In this document: in pieces, positions 31,963 to 42,172 of the stretch | Position numbering within the stretch: position 1 is the stretch's first letter | How the letters are laid out: each line of letters starts with the position of its first letter | Source: Actinomortierella ambigua | Lineage: Eukaryota; Mortierellomycota; Mortierellomycetes; Mortierellales; Mortierellaceae | Reading direction: 5' to 3' | DNA: 42,988 bases | Assembly (NCBI GenBank): GCA_016098155.1 | Contig: JAAAJB010000250.1 | Location: 1-42,988, forward strand | The notes under the pieces: model-generated | What the model was told of the DNA's origin: nothing | Databases searched by the model: none | Seen by the model: only the letters and a program-made list of their open reading frames with translations | Translations under genes and position numbers: made by a program

Positions 31963-33448
31963 TTACTCGTCGTCGCTAACCTCAATCTCCTCCTCGCCCT
32001 CAAACAGCTGATCATCGATGCGGACATTCTCAACACCCTGCGCCAACCGGCTCTCAAACTCTTCCTGTGTCTCCTCCTGGTTCTCGCGCTGGTATGCGGA
32101 AAAGTCAAACACGTTGTCGTCGTCGTCGTCGTCGGAATCGCCTGCCATCTCGGGGTTGAAGTCGAACAGCTCCTTTCCGGAGAAGTTGAGCATCTTGCCG
32201 GCCTTGTAGGCGGCCTCCTTGGCCTTGCGCTTGGCGACCACCTCGGCCTCGACACGCTCGGCACGCGTCTTCTTCCATTGCGCAAACGACTCTTCTGTCA
32301 CAGGTGTCAGGTTCTTGCCCAGCTTGTGACGCTCAATCTCCAAAAACTCTTCGATCGAAATGACCTCCTTGTTGGCCTCGGCACGCAGCTCGGCCTTTGT
32401 CTTGAGCACGAAGCCTGGTGGCAGAGCGTGGCGGTATTTGCAGCCCGTGCCTGAAAATTTTCAAAGGGATGAAATTCAAGGAGGTCAGTCAAAACTTGTT
32501 TTTTTTTCTCGGATTCTCTCTCCATCCTTTGGTCCACGTTTATCCCATAAGAAAAAGCAACCCGGCAAAAAGAGACTTGATGACATACCTCCGTTAGGGC
32601 ACTCCCAGAACCAACCGTATTTTTGGTTCTCGATAGCCTCCAAAAAGAACTTGCACACAATGTCTGTTGTCGTCTGGTTGCCCTTCTGAGCCTTTGATTG
32701 AACGACAGACTCCAGCTTTGATTGATCCCAAGTTTCCATCGTGTCTATCATGAGATAATGAAAAAAAAATAAGCGAGATCGCATAAGTGCTCTGCATATC
32801 CATGGGAAAAAGAAACCAAAAAGAGCGTGTCGTGCACATTCATCCTGACATGATCATACCGTTCTTCTTCTCCTCGTCACGATTGTCCGTGTACAGATCC
32901 CTCTTGGTCGTCTTGCGATCCACATTCGGGTCGTGCGAGAATTTGCACTTGTCACCCTTTTGACAGGTACCCTGCTTGAAGAAGGCACACAGAATGGTCT
33001 TGGGGTTGACACCAAAGGGAACCTTCTGTTGCACCTGCACAGGCTTGAACAAGTCTGCAAGCTCCTCCTTCTTTGCCTGCTGAGCCTTCTTGCGATCCAC
33101 CAATGCCTGCTTCTCCTTCTCCTTCTCGGCCTAGGAACGAAAGAAAGAAGGCAAGAATGACACAAGAACCAAGCAAAGGTCAGATAGATGACATCAAGCT
33201 CGGAGCAAACGATCGCATCATATAGTTCACCCTATATCTTGTTGTTGTTGTTGTGTTGTTGTTGCTGTTTTGACATCCTCCTCAAATGTTCTCACCATGG
33301 CCTTCTTGGACTGACCAGCGTGGGCAGCCTGGGTCTTCACAGTCTCGACATAACGAGCGACCTTGGCGGACTTGTTCTTGTTCTTAAGACCAAAGGTCTT
33401 GTCCTCAACGATCTTGTTCTTCTTGACCTCCTGCTTCTTGGGTGGCAT
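31963..33448 (-). CDS. TMA46: CCCH zinc-finger protein Tma46 / ZC3H15 (DFRP1)
   Basis: Four exons (minus strand): 33448-33296, 33130-32860, 32744-32589, 32450-31963; GT-AG; product 355 aa, the usual size. The N terminus is [27 protein letters not shown], which is typical of the family. The first CCCH finger is C99-x7-C107-x5-C113-x3-H117. The second, looser one is C172-x17-C190-x6-C197-x3-H201, and it is interrupted by the last intron between the second and third Cys. The DFRP domain follows, with I-E-E-F-L-E-I-E-R and G-T-G-K-type spacing, then [10 protein letters not shown], and a very acidic C-terminal tail (D7 run). The family binds the DRG1/Rbg1 GTPase, stabilises it and acts with translating ribosomes. 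The gene converges on PNP and is followed upstream by the Pus9-like gene in the same direction. Confidence 0.96.
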
Positions 33449-33719
33449 GGTGAAAATGTATCCAATGTATGTCTAATGAGAGTGGGGGGAGGGAGTGATG
33501 TGGAAGCGAGAGTGATGGATGATTTCTCTCTTTTTTTTTCTTTCTTGCTATTCCCCAATGAGCTCTGTGGGCCAAGGTACGCTAATGAATGGAGCAAGTG
33601 GAGTGCAAATAAAACCAGTTGATGCCAATCAGACAAAATGGTGGCGCAGCACACGACTTTTGAACCTTCCAAAACAACCCTGACGACAGAAGGAAAAAAA
33701 AAAAAGGCTAGCGTTTAGT

Positions 33720-35700
33720 TTATTCCGCTTCGATAGGAGCGCTCTCCACACTCAAAGTCGAAAGTGTAGCTGCCGCTGCGTCTTTGGCTGCTCCACTTGC
33801 CCAGGCAGGGAGTGTTGTCTCGTACGACCAGTCCTTGGTCCGATACTTCCAGGCATGCAAGTACATGCCCCTTTTCTCAGGGGCAGGATCGGGCTTGTTG
33901 GGCTGCCGACAGATGGCACAAAATCCAGCCTGCGAATTCTCAACCTCCACAAGCCCCACACTGTCTTCCGCTAATGCCAAATCAAACTCGTCCTCTTGAT
34001 CGACCCGCTCGTTGAACTTGGCCACCACTGCTTTCTCCATCTCGGCCGAGACACCCCCCTGACCATTGGTTGGACCCCATATGCTCGTGTTGTGATAGAG
34101 GGGGTCGTTGGCGATCGGATGGCCGAGAAACTGCAAGTGCACACGAATCTGATGGGTACGCCCTGTAATCGGCTTGGCAAGGACAATAGACGTGTTGGTC
34201 TCCTTGTCATACTGTAGACGCTCAAAGATGGTCGAACACTGTTTGCCCTCAGGGTGCACTACGCTCAGAGTCAGCTTGAAGCACGCCACCTTGATGGATT
34301 CATGACATTCGGTCACACCACTATGCGATGACGAGAGAGAGTGAGAAATACCATGTTATGAGTATTTCTTGGATACCATACCACATAATATGCGGACAGA
34401 ATTAACTAGCTCAAGATCAAATTGAGCTGCTTACCTTGGAAACTCTCCTCGGACCTTGCAAATGTATTGCTTGTGAATCTCGCATTGCCTCATCATCGTT
34501 TCGATATCGCGCGCCTTTTCCACAGACTTTGCAATCAACATCAGTCCAGAGGTGAGACGATCAAGGCGGTTGGCAGCTAATTAGACGCGAAATAGAAAAA
34601 AAACAAAAAAAAAAAAAGTGTTTAAAAAACAGGGCAAGTCTCCACCTTTTTCATGTCTGCACAAATGCCAGCGTCGATGCCCCCCCCCCCCAACCGCCTG
34701 TATCTCAAAGACATACGATAAAGGAACTTGTATCCCTGCTCCTTCATGAGAATGTGCAAGATGGTGTTGTGTCGGTAACGACCACTCGGATGCACGGGTA
34801 TACTGCTGGGCTTATCGACCACGAGAACACCATCCTGATCCAATACGACTTTGACAGCTGAATCAGCAACCGGCGGCTCATGACGATGGATGCTGTGCTC
34901 AAGTACGTCGCTGTTCCGCATAATGTAGCTGCCAGTGACAGTGTTGCCATTGATCGTGATAAGTCCATCTTTGATAGCTTTCTCCTATAGGATAGTATTC
35001 AAAGTGGGTGGAGAAGTTAGGTTGGAGCCCCTATGCATCGATACAACTTTTTTGCGATCCTGTATCGACCAACATGGCTCGAATGAAACGTACATAATAC
35101 TTTGTATCCCTGTCCCGAAACTCTGTGTTCATGACCTCAATCAGCTCCCTGCCTAACCAACGGCCCTTGGCGTACGTCTGGTAGCGGTAAAAGTACGGCC
35201 GTACCTTGCGCAACCCTAAAACAAGGCATTGGAGAACAATTTGAGGAGAGTCAGTCATTGGACCTATGATGAACAATCCAAAGGTGTATCATTTTTTCCG
35301 ACTTGCACTGACGAACGTAGCCCATACCATTCTCAAAAAAGTATTCGGCGTTCTTGAGCGACTCTTCGTTCTCTGTTGGATCGATCTTGTACTTCTTCTT
35401 CTTATTCAGCTGTTGCCCGCCGTAATGGTTGTGCTTTGACTCCTTGTGTCTCTTGGATCCAACATGCACTGTTGTCTCCTTGCTGTCACCGGCTGGGTCC
35501 TGTTTCGACGGTGAGACTGTTGCTGTTGTTGTGTTTGTATTGTTGACGGCTGGCACCTCCTGGGTATCCTGCTGTGCGATGGCTTCTGACAAAGTCTAGT
35601 GCGAAAAGAAGGGCCAGAAGCGTCAAAACTTGCAGAGAAAGCAGGAATGGAGAAATAGCAAGAAATGAACAGCAGACCCGATCTTTACCTGCGAGCTCAT
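33720..35700 (-). CDS. PUS9: RluA-family tRNA pseudouridine synthase, Pus9/RPUSD2 type
   Basis: Six exons (minus strand): 35700-35689, 35595-35328, 35215-35094, 34984-34717, 34576-34435, 34320-33720; GT-AG with consistent phases; product 470 aa. Exon 1 codes only M-S-S-Q (12 nt). Domains in order: Lys-rich N terminus; the family-specific Y-F-F-E-N-G-L-R-K-V-R-P-Y; an S4-like RNA-binding segment (R-D-R-D-T-K-Y-Y...D-G-L-I-T-I-N-G); and the RluA catalytic domain with V-L-V-V-D-K-P-S-S-I-P-V-H-P-S-G-R-Y, N-R-L-D-R-L-T-S-G (catalytic Asp229) and G-R-T-H-Q-I-R at 324-330. The C-terminal C-A-I-C-R-Q and Y-L-H-A-W-K-Y are as in Pus9/Rib2. Yeast Rib2 has an extra deaminase domain; this one has none, so it fits Pus9/RPUSD2, which modify U32 of tRNAs. 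It is divergent from the GST-like gene. Confidence 0.94.
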
Positions 35701-35943
35701 GCTGAAGAATCTTGTTGTGGTGGAGGCTGCAGGAATGCGGAGCAATCGAGGGTGGGTCAACAGGCGAATCAACATGGTTGCAATGTAACAGTGGCGGTGA
35801 CTGCCATAAGAAGCCTAAAATGATGAACCTTTTCTTTCTTCTCCGCACTTTCGGCACCTTCACGATCCCTCACATCCCCAACGCCTTTTCTCGCCCTCTT
35901 ACTCTCTCTCTGTGTCTCTTTCTCGCTCTCGCTCTCTATCTCA
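35701..35943. promoter_or_regulatory. Divergent promoter of PUS9-like and GST-like genes
   Basis: Only 243 bp separate the two ATGs. A CT-rich stretch (35850-35940) precedes the GST start. No clear TATA box was seen on either strand. Confidence 0.6.
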
Positions 35944-37673
35944 ATGGCTCCAGAAATCATCCTCTACCATTACGACAGTATGGTGACCCTTTGAACGACA
36001 TAAAAGGCCTGTTCCTGAAACCAGAAGAACGGCGCTCACATTCACTCTTCTCCCCCCCCCTCTCGCTTGTCAGTCTCGCCCTTTGCCGAAAAGATCCGTG
36101 CTGCCCTTCGAGTGAAGGGACTTGCTTGGTCGTCCTGCAAGGTCGCCCACCTGCCCAATGGACGTCCGTACGTAGAATGACTGCCCCCCCCCCTCTTTCC
36201 CTCGGACAAAGACACGCGCCTCCCTCCTACATGCGGCCACTGTGCGCCTTTAGCTTGAAGCTAACACTTGTTGTCTCTCGTGAAAAAAAAAAAAAAAAAA
36301 AAAAAATTCATGGCCCCCATTACCCATGGCTACCGCCGCATCCCGGTGCTTCAGATTCGCAACGATGTCTACTGTGACACCCAAGCCATCTTGGACGAGC
36401 TTGAGCGCCGCTATCCAGAGCCATCTCTGTATCCCGCCCGTCGAGGCTCGTCCAAGCCGGACTATGCCCTGTATGACATTACCAGCCAATGGGTCCAGGT
36501 ATGTTTTACTTTGACATGAGAGGCGGAACCTGCCAACCTCGTGAGGCACGAGTGCTGGTGTTTTCATATGGCCGATCATTGTATTCCATCTCCACACTCG
36601 AAAAAAACAGGGCATACCAGGTCTACTGTGTTCAATATCGGTTAAATTTTTTTCCGTTTGTTGCCACCGATCGCTGGATCGCTCCACGTCTTGCCACCTC
36701 ATCTTTTGTCGCGTGGCAACCAAAACACAGCGGCTAATCGTCCATTGGCATTGATCACCGCAGAATATTTGTTTTCTTCGGTTGGTGCATGTGTTCCATA
36801 AACTTAAAAATTTTGTTGTTATTCTACTTCCACTTCCTCGGCGGTTATTGCCTATGCATCGGTGAATGTTGAATGTTCGATATGTGCATTGCCGTGCCGC
36901 CCTCGCCTCGCCTTGTCGTTCGTTTTTGACAGCAAACCTTGTTCAGGGCAAGCTGGAGCCAAATGCCTTGGGACCCTACCCCGAATGAGATGAAGGCCAG
37001 TCCACTGGCCGCCACCTTTGGCGACCAAAGCTTTGTCAGCGACCGCAACGCCATCTCAAAGGCCTCTCCGGCCAAGATGCGGCAACTGAAGCCACTCCTC
37101 CAGGACCAGTTCATCTCCGGCCTGGACACGATCGAGGCCCAGCTGCGCCCTCTGCAGCACGAGAAAGAGTTTGGCTTCTTCTTGGAGACGGCCACGCCGT
37201 CCATGGTCGACATCAACGTATACTTCAACATGTGGTACCTCATTATGACCAGGGCTGTGCCGGAGATCATCACCATGGAGGCCTATCCCGGTATCCTGAC
37301 TTGGTTCAAACGCATGCAAGGTTTCATCAAGAGTCAGAAGCATCGTGAGCTCGATGCCGTCCCCATTACGCCCGAGCAAGCCCTGGAGGTGGCCCGTCAA
37401 GCGACTGCTGCTGGTGAGACGACGCCCGCTATTAGAGCCGACCGTGGCATTCACTTGATTCACCCGGCCGAGAGGCTCAAGGTGGGCGACTGGGTAGCAG
37501 TGTCGCCGAATGACTACATGAAGGACCCTATGCAGGGCAGGATCGTCGGTCTCTCCACCCGCCAGATCGCTATCCAGCCGGAGTCGTTGGTGCAATATCC
37601 AGATGTTCGGGTGACTATCCACTTTCCGCGTCATGGCTACTTTGTCAAACCTGTACTGAAGGCCTCTTTGTGA
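35944..37673 (+). CDS. Glutathione S-transferase-fold protein
   Basis: Four exons: 35944-35977, 36074-36167, about 36306-36498, 36933-37673; product about 353 aa. The N-terminal thioredoxin fold has I-I-L-Y-H-Y-D-I-S-P-F-A-E-K-I-R-A-A-L, then G-Y-R-R-I-P-V-L-Q-I and Y-C-D-T-Q-A-I-L. The active-site Cys/Ser place is S-P-F-A, so no catalytic Cys. The GST_C helical part has F-F-L-E-T-A-T-P-S-M-V-D-I-N-V-Y-F. The last 100 residues form an extra domain (L-K-V-G-D-W-V-A-V-S-P) found, as I recall, in uncharacterised fungal GST-like proteins. Exons 1, 2 and 4 have sound GT-AG borders. The third exon does not: the protein alignment needs it to start at A-T-T-C-A-T-G near 36306, directly after a run of 24 A with no AG. 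This is a base error or collapse in the A-run, or a damaged splice site. The substrate is unknown. Confidence 0.85.
36283..36306 (+). repeat. Poly-A tract (24 A) at a missing splice acceptor
   Basis: An uninterrupted A24 run lies at the end of intron 2 of the GST-like gene, just where an AG acceptor is needed. Confidence 0.9.
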
Positions 37674-38620
37674 AGAAATAATGATAGGCGGTAGTAGCTT
37701 TGAAAAGATCCGATACCACAATGGGCTATTTCGAAGCCCCATGCTTAGCAGCTTGTTGAACACCACCTCTCGGCTCCATAAAAACCAATTCTTCGCTTCC
37801 CATTTCTGTACCCTATCTGATCAAGAGGCTCTACTGCTATTAGCAATGGCTTCTTTGTATCGACTGTCATTCACCAATGGGGACTCTACTCTGCGTGCAC
37901 ATTCTTCACGAGAATGACCAATCACTTATATACGCAAATCATTATTTAGACACTCTTTGATGCCTTGCTATGTCACTCCATCGCATGGATCCTATCGACC
38001 TAAACTCTACGAGCTCTGCCTGGTGGGTCGGTTGCGCAGACTTTATCCTTATCGACCGAGTAGACTCAATGTCCCTAAGCAAGGCATAGATAAGTTGGCC
38101 GGCAGAGGTGCCACGAGCCGCATGGGCAATATCAGAGCGATACCCCTCATCCCCTTCGGGCTAACCATGCCCAGCATTTGGATGAGTGGAGTCAACCGAT
38201 CGAGGGTGCCAAACTAATCTGAATCGGAAGTTACATTGGATGTGGCAACAGAGACGTTAGTTGTAGCAAGGCTCGCGTATCGTAAGAACTAGTTCTCAGT
38301 ATCATATTTCATCTTTTTCCAACTGCTGATACATACTGTGGTTGTGCGAGGATACCGACACATTTCCACCTGTTGCCTCATCGCTATGTATTTGTGAAGT
38401 ATTTCGACGCATAGACTGATACGCATAGGGTTCTGACTCCTCAACCAGCACGCCAGCGGGTTCGCATTTGAGAAGATTGTTTTCGTCGGTCGAGCCAGAA
38501 CTATTGCGCATGGTCAGACTTCCAGATTTCGAACTTCTGTAGAAGGTCCTTTTTGGCGTCTGCGTCCAGACTGCAGTCCTAAATCATTTGATGGTATCTT
38601 TTTGTGTGCATTCTGCTTAT
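37674..38620. other. Region with only weak coding hints
   Basis: No gene was recognised. On the minus strand a frame stays open from about 38578 (after a ctaag/tttag-like acceptor) to a stop at 38302. It codes about 92 residues that are Ser/Asn/Glu-rich with an acidic end (Q-L-E-K-D-E-I-stop). This looks like the disordered tail of a membrane or signalling protein. No upstream exon with matching phase was found, so it may be the 3' relic of a lost gene. Confidence 0.35.
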
Positions 38621-38738
38621 GAGAGGGGGGGAAGAGTGAATGTGAGCGCCGTTCTTCTGGTTCAGGAACAGGCCTTTTATGTCGTTCAAAAGGCGACCAT
38701 ACTGTCGTAATCGTCGAGGATGATTACTGGAGCCATTG
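38621..38738 (-). pseudogene. Inverted partial copy of the GST-like gene 5' end
   Basis: The minus strand of this segment matches plus-strand 35942-36064: exon 1 and most of intron 1 of the GST-like gene. Identity by eye is about 90 percent, with several substitutions and a few missing bases. The copy starts at its ATG (38736) as M-A-P-V-I-I-L-D-D-Y-D, against M-A-P-E-I-I-L-Y-H-Y-D in the source, and keeps the gtatgg donor. Homology stops in the CT-rich stretch before exon 2. No further GST exon follows, so the copy cannot make a GST. The left boundary of the source lies right at the start codon, with no promoter copied. Confidence 0.85.
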
Positions 38739-38739
38739 A

Positions 38740-38853
38740 AGAAACTCGATGTGTTGGTTGCTCCGCATATGGTTCGGAGCCCTTCACAACTGAAGGTGGG
38801 TTGCAGTTTTCATGGCGGAGGGCTTTGACTGGTGATCAAGTGCAATATCAAAG
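38740..38853 (+). repeat. Dispersed inverted repeat, copy A
   Basis: About 92 percent identical by eye to the reverse complement of 40325-40440 (copy B). Both copies keep one frame open with C-V-G-C-x-A-Y-G-x-E-P-F-T-T-E-G-G-L-Q-F-S-W, but most differences change amino acids. It begins two bases after the end of the inverted GST fragment. Confidence 0.85.
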
Positions 38854-40324
38854 GAGGAATATCAAAGACGGGAGGATCAGAAATCCAGAATTGGAGGCAG
38901 TGAAGAATGCGTTTAGTGATCTGTCAACAGTAGAGCACATCCAAGAGATTTCTTCCCAATTTGATTTCGTTCTCCCAGATGTTTTTTCCTACATCCATCA
39001 AGTCGGATAGTCCGAAAGATCCTCTTTCACGGACACACTCAAACAAAGCTTTAACGATATCATCCTTTCACCTTTCCTCCTTCATGTTTTCACGCACGTA
39101 CAGTAATCTGCATTTTTCTCCATATCGCCAACAACAATCCTATTTCTCTCCACGTCTTTCAGACATTTTTTTTCTCGTCTATACATCTTCACGCCGTTGC
39201 CACGCTCCAATACCCATTACCGCCCTCTTACTCGCCAAGGAATACTACATAAAAACGAGATATTCTTTTCCCCCTCCTCCTTCTACTACTGATATGAACC
39301 AAGTGAAACCTACTTTTGCTGACCAACACAGACACTTGCAAGACCTCGATATGACAGACACGTCCGTAGAGGATCTTCCAAGTCAGCTAATTATCGCCTA
39401 ACAAACCTCGACCAACGCTCTGAGGCCTTTCCAGACAAAAGCCGACAATATCACCGGTGGTTCGATCGGCATATGCATACACGCGTCGGCACGTGTTGTC
39501 GCGTCCCCTTCCCCCCCCCTCCACCTCGCGTTTTCTTTGATTCCCATGTCTTACGCTTGCCTCTCAGTTCGCGCCAAGCTTTGCTCGCATCAACTTTCGG
39601 ATGGGCCAGTGCTAGCGTCGACTCTTGGCATGAGTCGACACCAGAAACCCCTCGCCATCCTCACCGGCTCCGAAAACAAGTCTAGACATAATGAGGACCA
39701 CATCCCATATATTAGCTTCCATAACTTCCTCTCGGACTCTATTTTCATTTACTAAATGTACATTATCAGCTCGACACGAAACAAGCGTAAATAGAAGGAA
39801 GGTAAGGAGACGCGACAACACCCGCCGACGCGTGTATGCGTACACTGATCGGGCTATCGGCATCGGTGACCGCCCGAGGCAGCTGGCAATCCGAGGTTGA
39901 TCGTTTGGTCACAGGCAGCAAAAAGTCGTAGGAAAATCGTCCCCGATGAGCCTGCCTGATTGGAACACCTTTGAAGGCCTTTCATCAATGTCACTTTCTC
40001 AACGCAGCAGCGTAGATATTGTGTTCATGAAATGGTACGAAAAGGACTCAGGCGCTACGAGTCATTCAAGGACTATGCCTCTATGACCTCGAAAGATGAA
40101 GCTACTGCACCTCAGTCGAACAAGCCAACGAAGACATCGAGGCCCTGTCTCGCAAAAAGCAATGCCCGGACCCATTCAACCACATCTCCATTGGCAATTA
40201 AATTATGGATCCTTCAAAGCTTCAAAACAAAAAAAAAAAAAAATTAATAGGTCGTGACTTCGTACACATAAAAGAGCGTTTCTGTGGTCATTTGGACCGC
40301 AAATCTCTTTCTGATCCCCTCACC
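38854..40324. other. Spacer between the two inverted repeat copies
   Basis: About 1.5 kb with no recognised gene. A 35-codon ORF from an ATG at about 39295 (M-N-Q-V-K-P-T-F-A-D-Q) follows a pyrimidine-rich leader, and another fragment near 40115-40200 reads E-Q-A-N-E-D-I-E-A-L-S-R-K-K after an acceptor-like ctcag. Both may be relic exons. An A-run lies at 40230-40245. Confidence 0.4.
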
Positions 40325-40440
40325 TTTGATATAACAGGCTTGATCACCAGTCGGAGCCCTCGGCCATGAAAACTGCAATCCACCTTCAGTTGTGAAGGGC
40401 TCCGGACCATATGCGAAACAACCAACACATCGAGTTTCTT
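40325..40440 (-). repeat. Dispersed inverted repeat, copy B
   Basis: Reverse-complement partner of 38740-38853. On the minus strand the block ends with TATATCAAAG|gtgagg, a good splice donor, and its frame is open for 116 codons through the block (about 40594-40247). It may be a former exon of a repeated gene family; no domain was recognised. Confidence 0.8.
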
Positions 40441-40787
40441 TGCATGTGCAAAGCACGGTGACTTCTAGTGCCGACAATTCTGATGACGATGGTAGGTTGA
40501 CCATACTTTGTAAATACATATGTGTTGCAGCATGTTCTTGGAAAGGACTCAAGGGCACCCGAATATGTGTCTGGATGTACTGTTTCTCCTTCATACTTAC
40601 TGGTGCATGGTATGCCTATTTCAATTCCGTCCTAAAGGCTGCTAGCCATGCTAATTAGGCTACCATTTTTCCTCGTCTATCATTCAGACTGACGGGACGT
40701 ATTTAGCCGTCTTTCCAACTCTACGTTAACTCTGCGTAGGTTTGGATAGAAGGTAGAGAGTCATGTTTGACACAATGTAATTTTTTT

Positions 40788-41616
40788 TTCATTGAAAGAG
40801 ATTTACAAGGCGAGAATGCTAGGTGTGTTGTCACCATTAGTTATCACTGACTTTTCCTTGCTTGTTCTTTTCTTTGCACATAGGCTGGAGCAGTTACCAA
40901 TGAAGAGAGACAGGTCCATCTCTGAAGAAACGTTCGTGGCCACTTACGTGTCACCTATTCTCCATGCAAATCGGACGACCGTTTCTCGGTACATTTATGA
41001 GTATTCGCTGGATCATACGAAACGCTTTGCACTTTATTCTTGTTCCAGTTCTTAATTGGCTCTACGTATTTTCTATTGTAGTCCGAACACCTCCTCTTAG
41101 GTCCAAAAGCAGCAAGGTCTAAAGCCTGACAGGCCAGACGTCCTTGTCAAGGTTCAGGACCAGGAGGTCGTCTATGGAGAGGTCACTGGGCTATGTCAAG
41201 AAAAATCGGGATGGAAGAACAACTGGGGCTTATACCGACTTGCAAGGTTCGACCGGGCTCTTTTGGATGAGGATTATTATGTCGCCCCACTTATCCAAGT
41301 CATATACAGTAGTGGGACGTTTATGCGGCTGTCCATCAAGACAAGGTATATCTTCCCCCTCCAGCGGATGGGAACATTTGTCATCCCCACAATCATTCAA
41401 ACGATTCCCGCTCTCTTAGCCACGCTCCCCACGCTCTTCTGTGTGAAGGTACGCCTACTCACATCTGAGGCGCATGTCGTGTGCAAAATTTATCACTTGC
41501 TAACCTACTTTTGCATTTTATAGGATGACTTGGAGAGATATCTTGACAAGCCAAACCCTCGGAAGCGCTCGTGGAGATTAAAGGATATCCCCAATGCCAA
41601 GAAAAGACTGACGTAG
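40788..41616 (+). pseudogene. Remnant of a repetitive Mortierella-type gene family (nuclease-like C-terminal domain)
   Basis: Three or four exon-like pieces line up on the plus strand: to 40822 (...G-E-N-A), from 40884 (L-E-Q-L-P-M-K-R-D-R-S-I-S-E-E-T-F-V-A-T-Y-V), 41101-41448 (K-Q-Q-G-L-K-P-D-R-P-D-V-L-V-K-V...E-V-V-Y-G-E-V-T-G) and 41524-41616, ending at a TAG. Introns of 61 nt and 75 nt have sound GT-AG borders. The join from the second to the third piece cannot be made in phase: the second runs to a stop at 41054 and its only good donor is out of phase, so a segment seems lost. From memory, similar proteins with S-P-I-L-H...G-L-K-P-D-R-P-D...G-E-V-T-G occur in many copies in Mortierella and Rhizophagus. 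The P-D...E core recalls PD-(D/E)xK nucleases, but the Lys is not evident. It could still be a gene with an unusual intron. Confidence 0.5.
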
Positions 41617-42105
41617 GCAGTTCCCCAAACCCAATGACGAGAATCCTACAATAAAGAAACCCAAACAGCCGTACCTGGCCACGGGTGAGGGGTCTCTGGT
41701 GTGTTGAGCTAGCTGTCTTTCGCTTTTCGCGAATTGGCGCACAGTGCTGCGGTTTCAAGTTTGATCGCATGCCCGATGCGAATTATCGAGCCCCTTCGGA
41801 AAATACAGGTACGGATGGAACATCAACGACGACGATGCTAATGCGAATGCTGCTACCACTGGTGCTGCTGGTACTGCTGGCACTGCTGTTCCACTGGTGG
41901 TGGTGCTGATTGATTGGTGGTGCTGATCCGTTATGTCGTTTGTGCATGGGTAGATGAAAGTCACGATAACCCTCAGTCCCTGACTTTTTGCCATGCGGAC
42001 AAAACCAAAGCGAATCCTGCTCATGTGTACCCGTGGAGATTCGGCCGTTCAAAGTACAGTCACCGCTCTTTGTATCTGCCGCTCGTGCGTCGCTGACTCA
42101 AATGG
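41617..42105. other. Spacer with an imperfect GCT/ACT-type repeat
   Basis: No gene was recognised. A CTG/GTG-rich imperfect trinucleotide tract lies at about 41835-41910. It codes Leu-rich peptides in one frame and Ala/Ser/Thr-rich ones on the other strand. The first 9-bp direct repeat of the fold-back element closes the segment (42097-42105). Confidence 0.5.
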
Positions 42106-42172
42106 TAGACTCGAAACCAGCCCAATTTTCGTTGTGCAAAACACGATGAAATATGGACTGGTTTCGAGTCTA
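42106..42172. mobile_element. 67-bp fold-back MITE-like element with 9-bp target-site duplication
   Basis: The element begins TAGACTCGAAACCAG and ends with its exact reverse complement (15-bp perfect terminal inverted repeats). The pairing continues inwards, so that 26 of 31 bases per arm pair around a 5-base CAAAA centre. It is flanked on both sides by the same 9-bp direct repeat, CTCAAATGG, at 42097-42105 and 42173-42181. A perfect flanking duplication plus terminal inverted repeats is the mark of a DNA transposition event. The 9-bp length suggests a Mutator-like source; the TA at each outer end also allows a Tc1/mariner reading, but that would leave the 9-bp match unexplained. It has no coding capacity. 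Confidence 0.8.
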
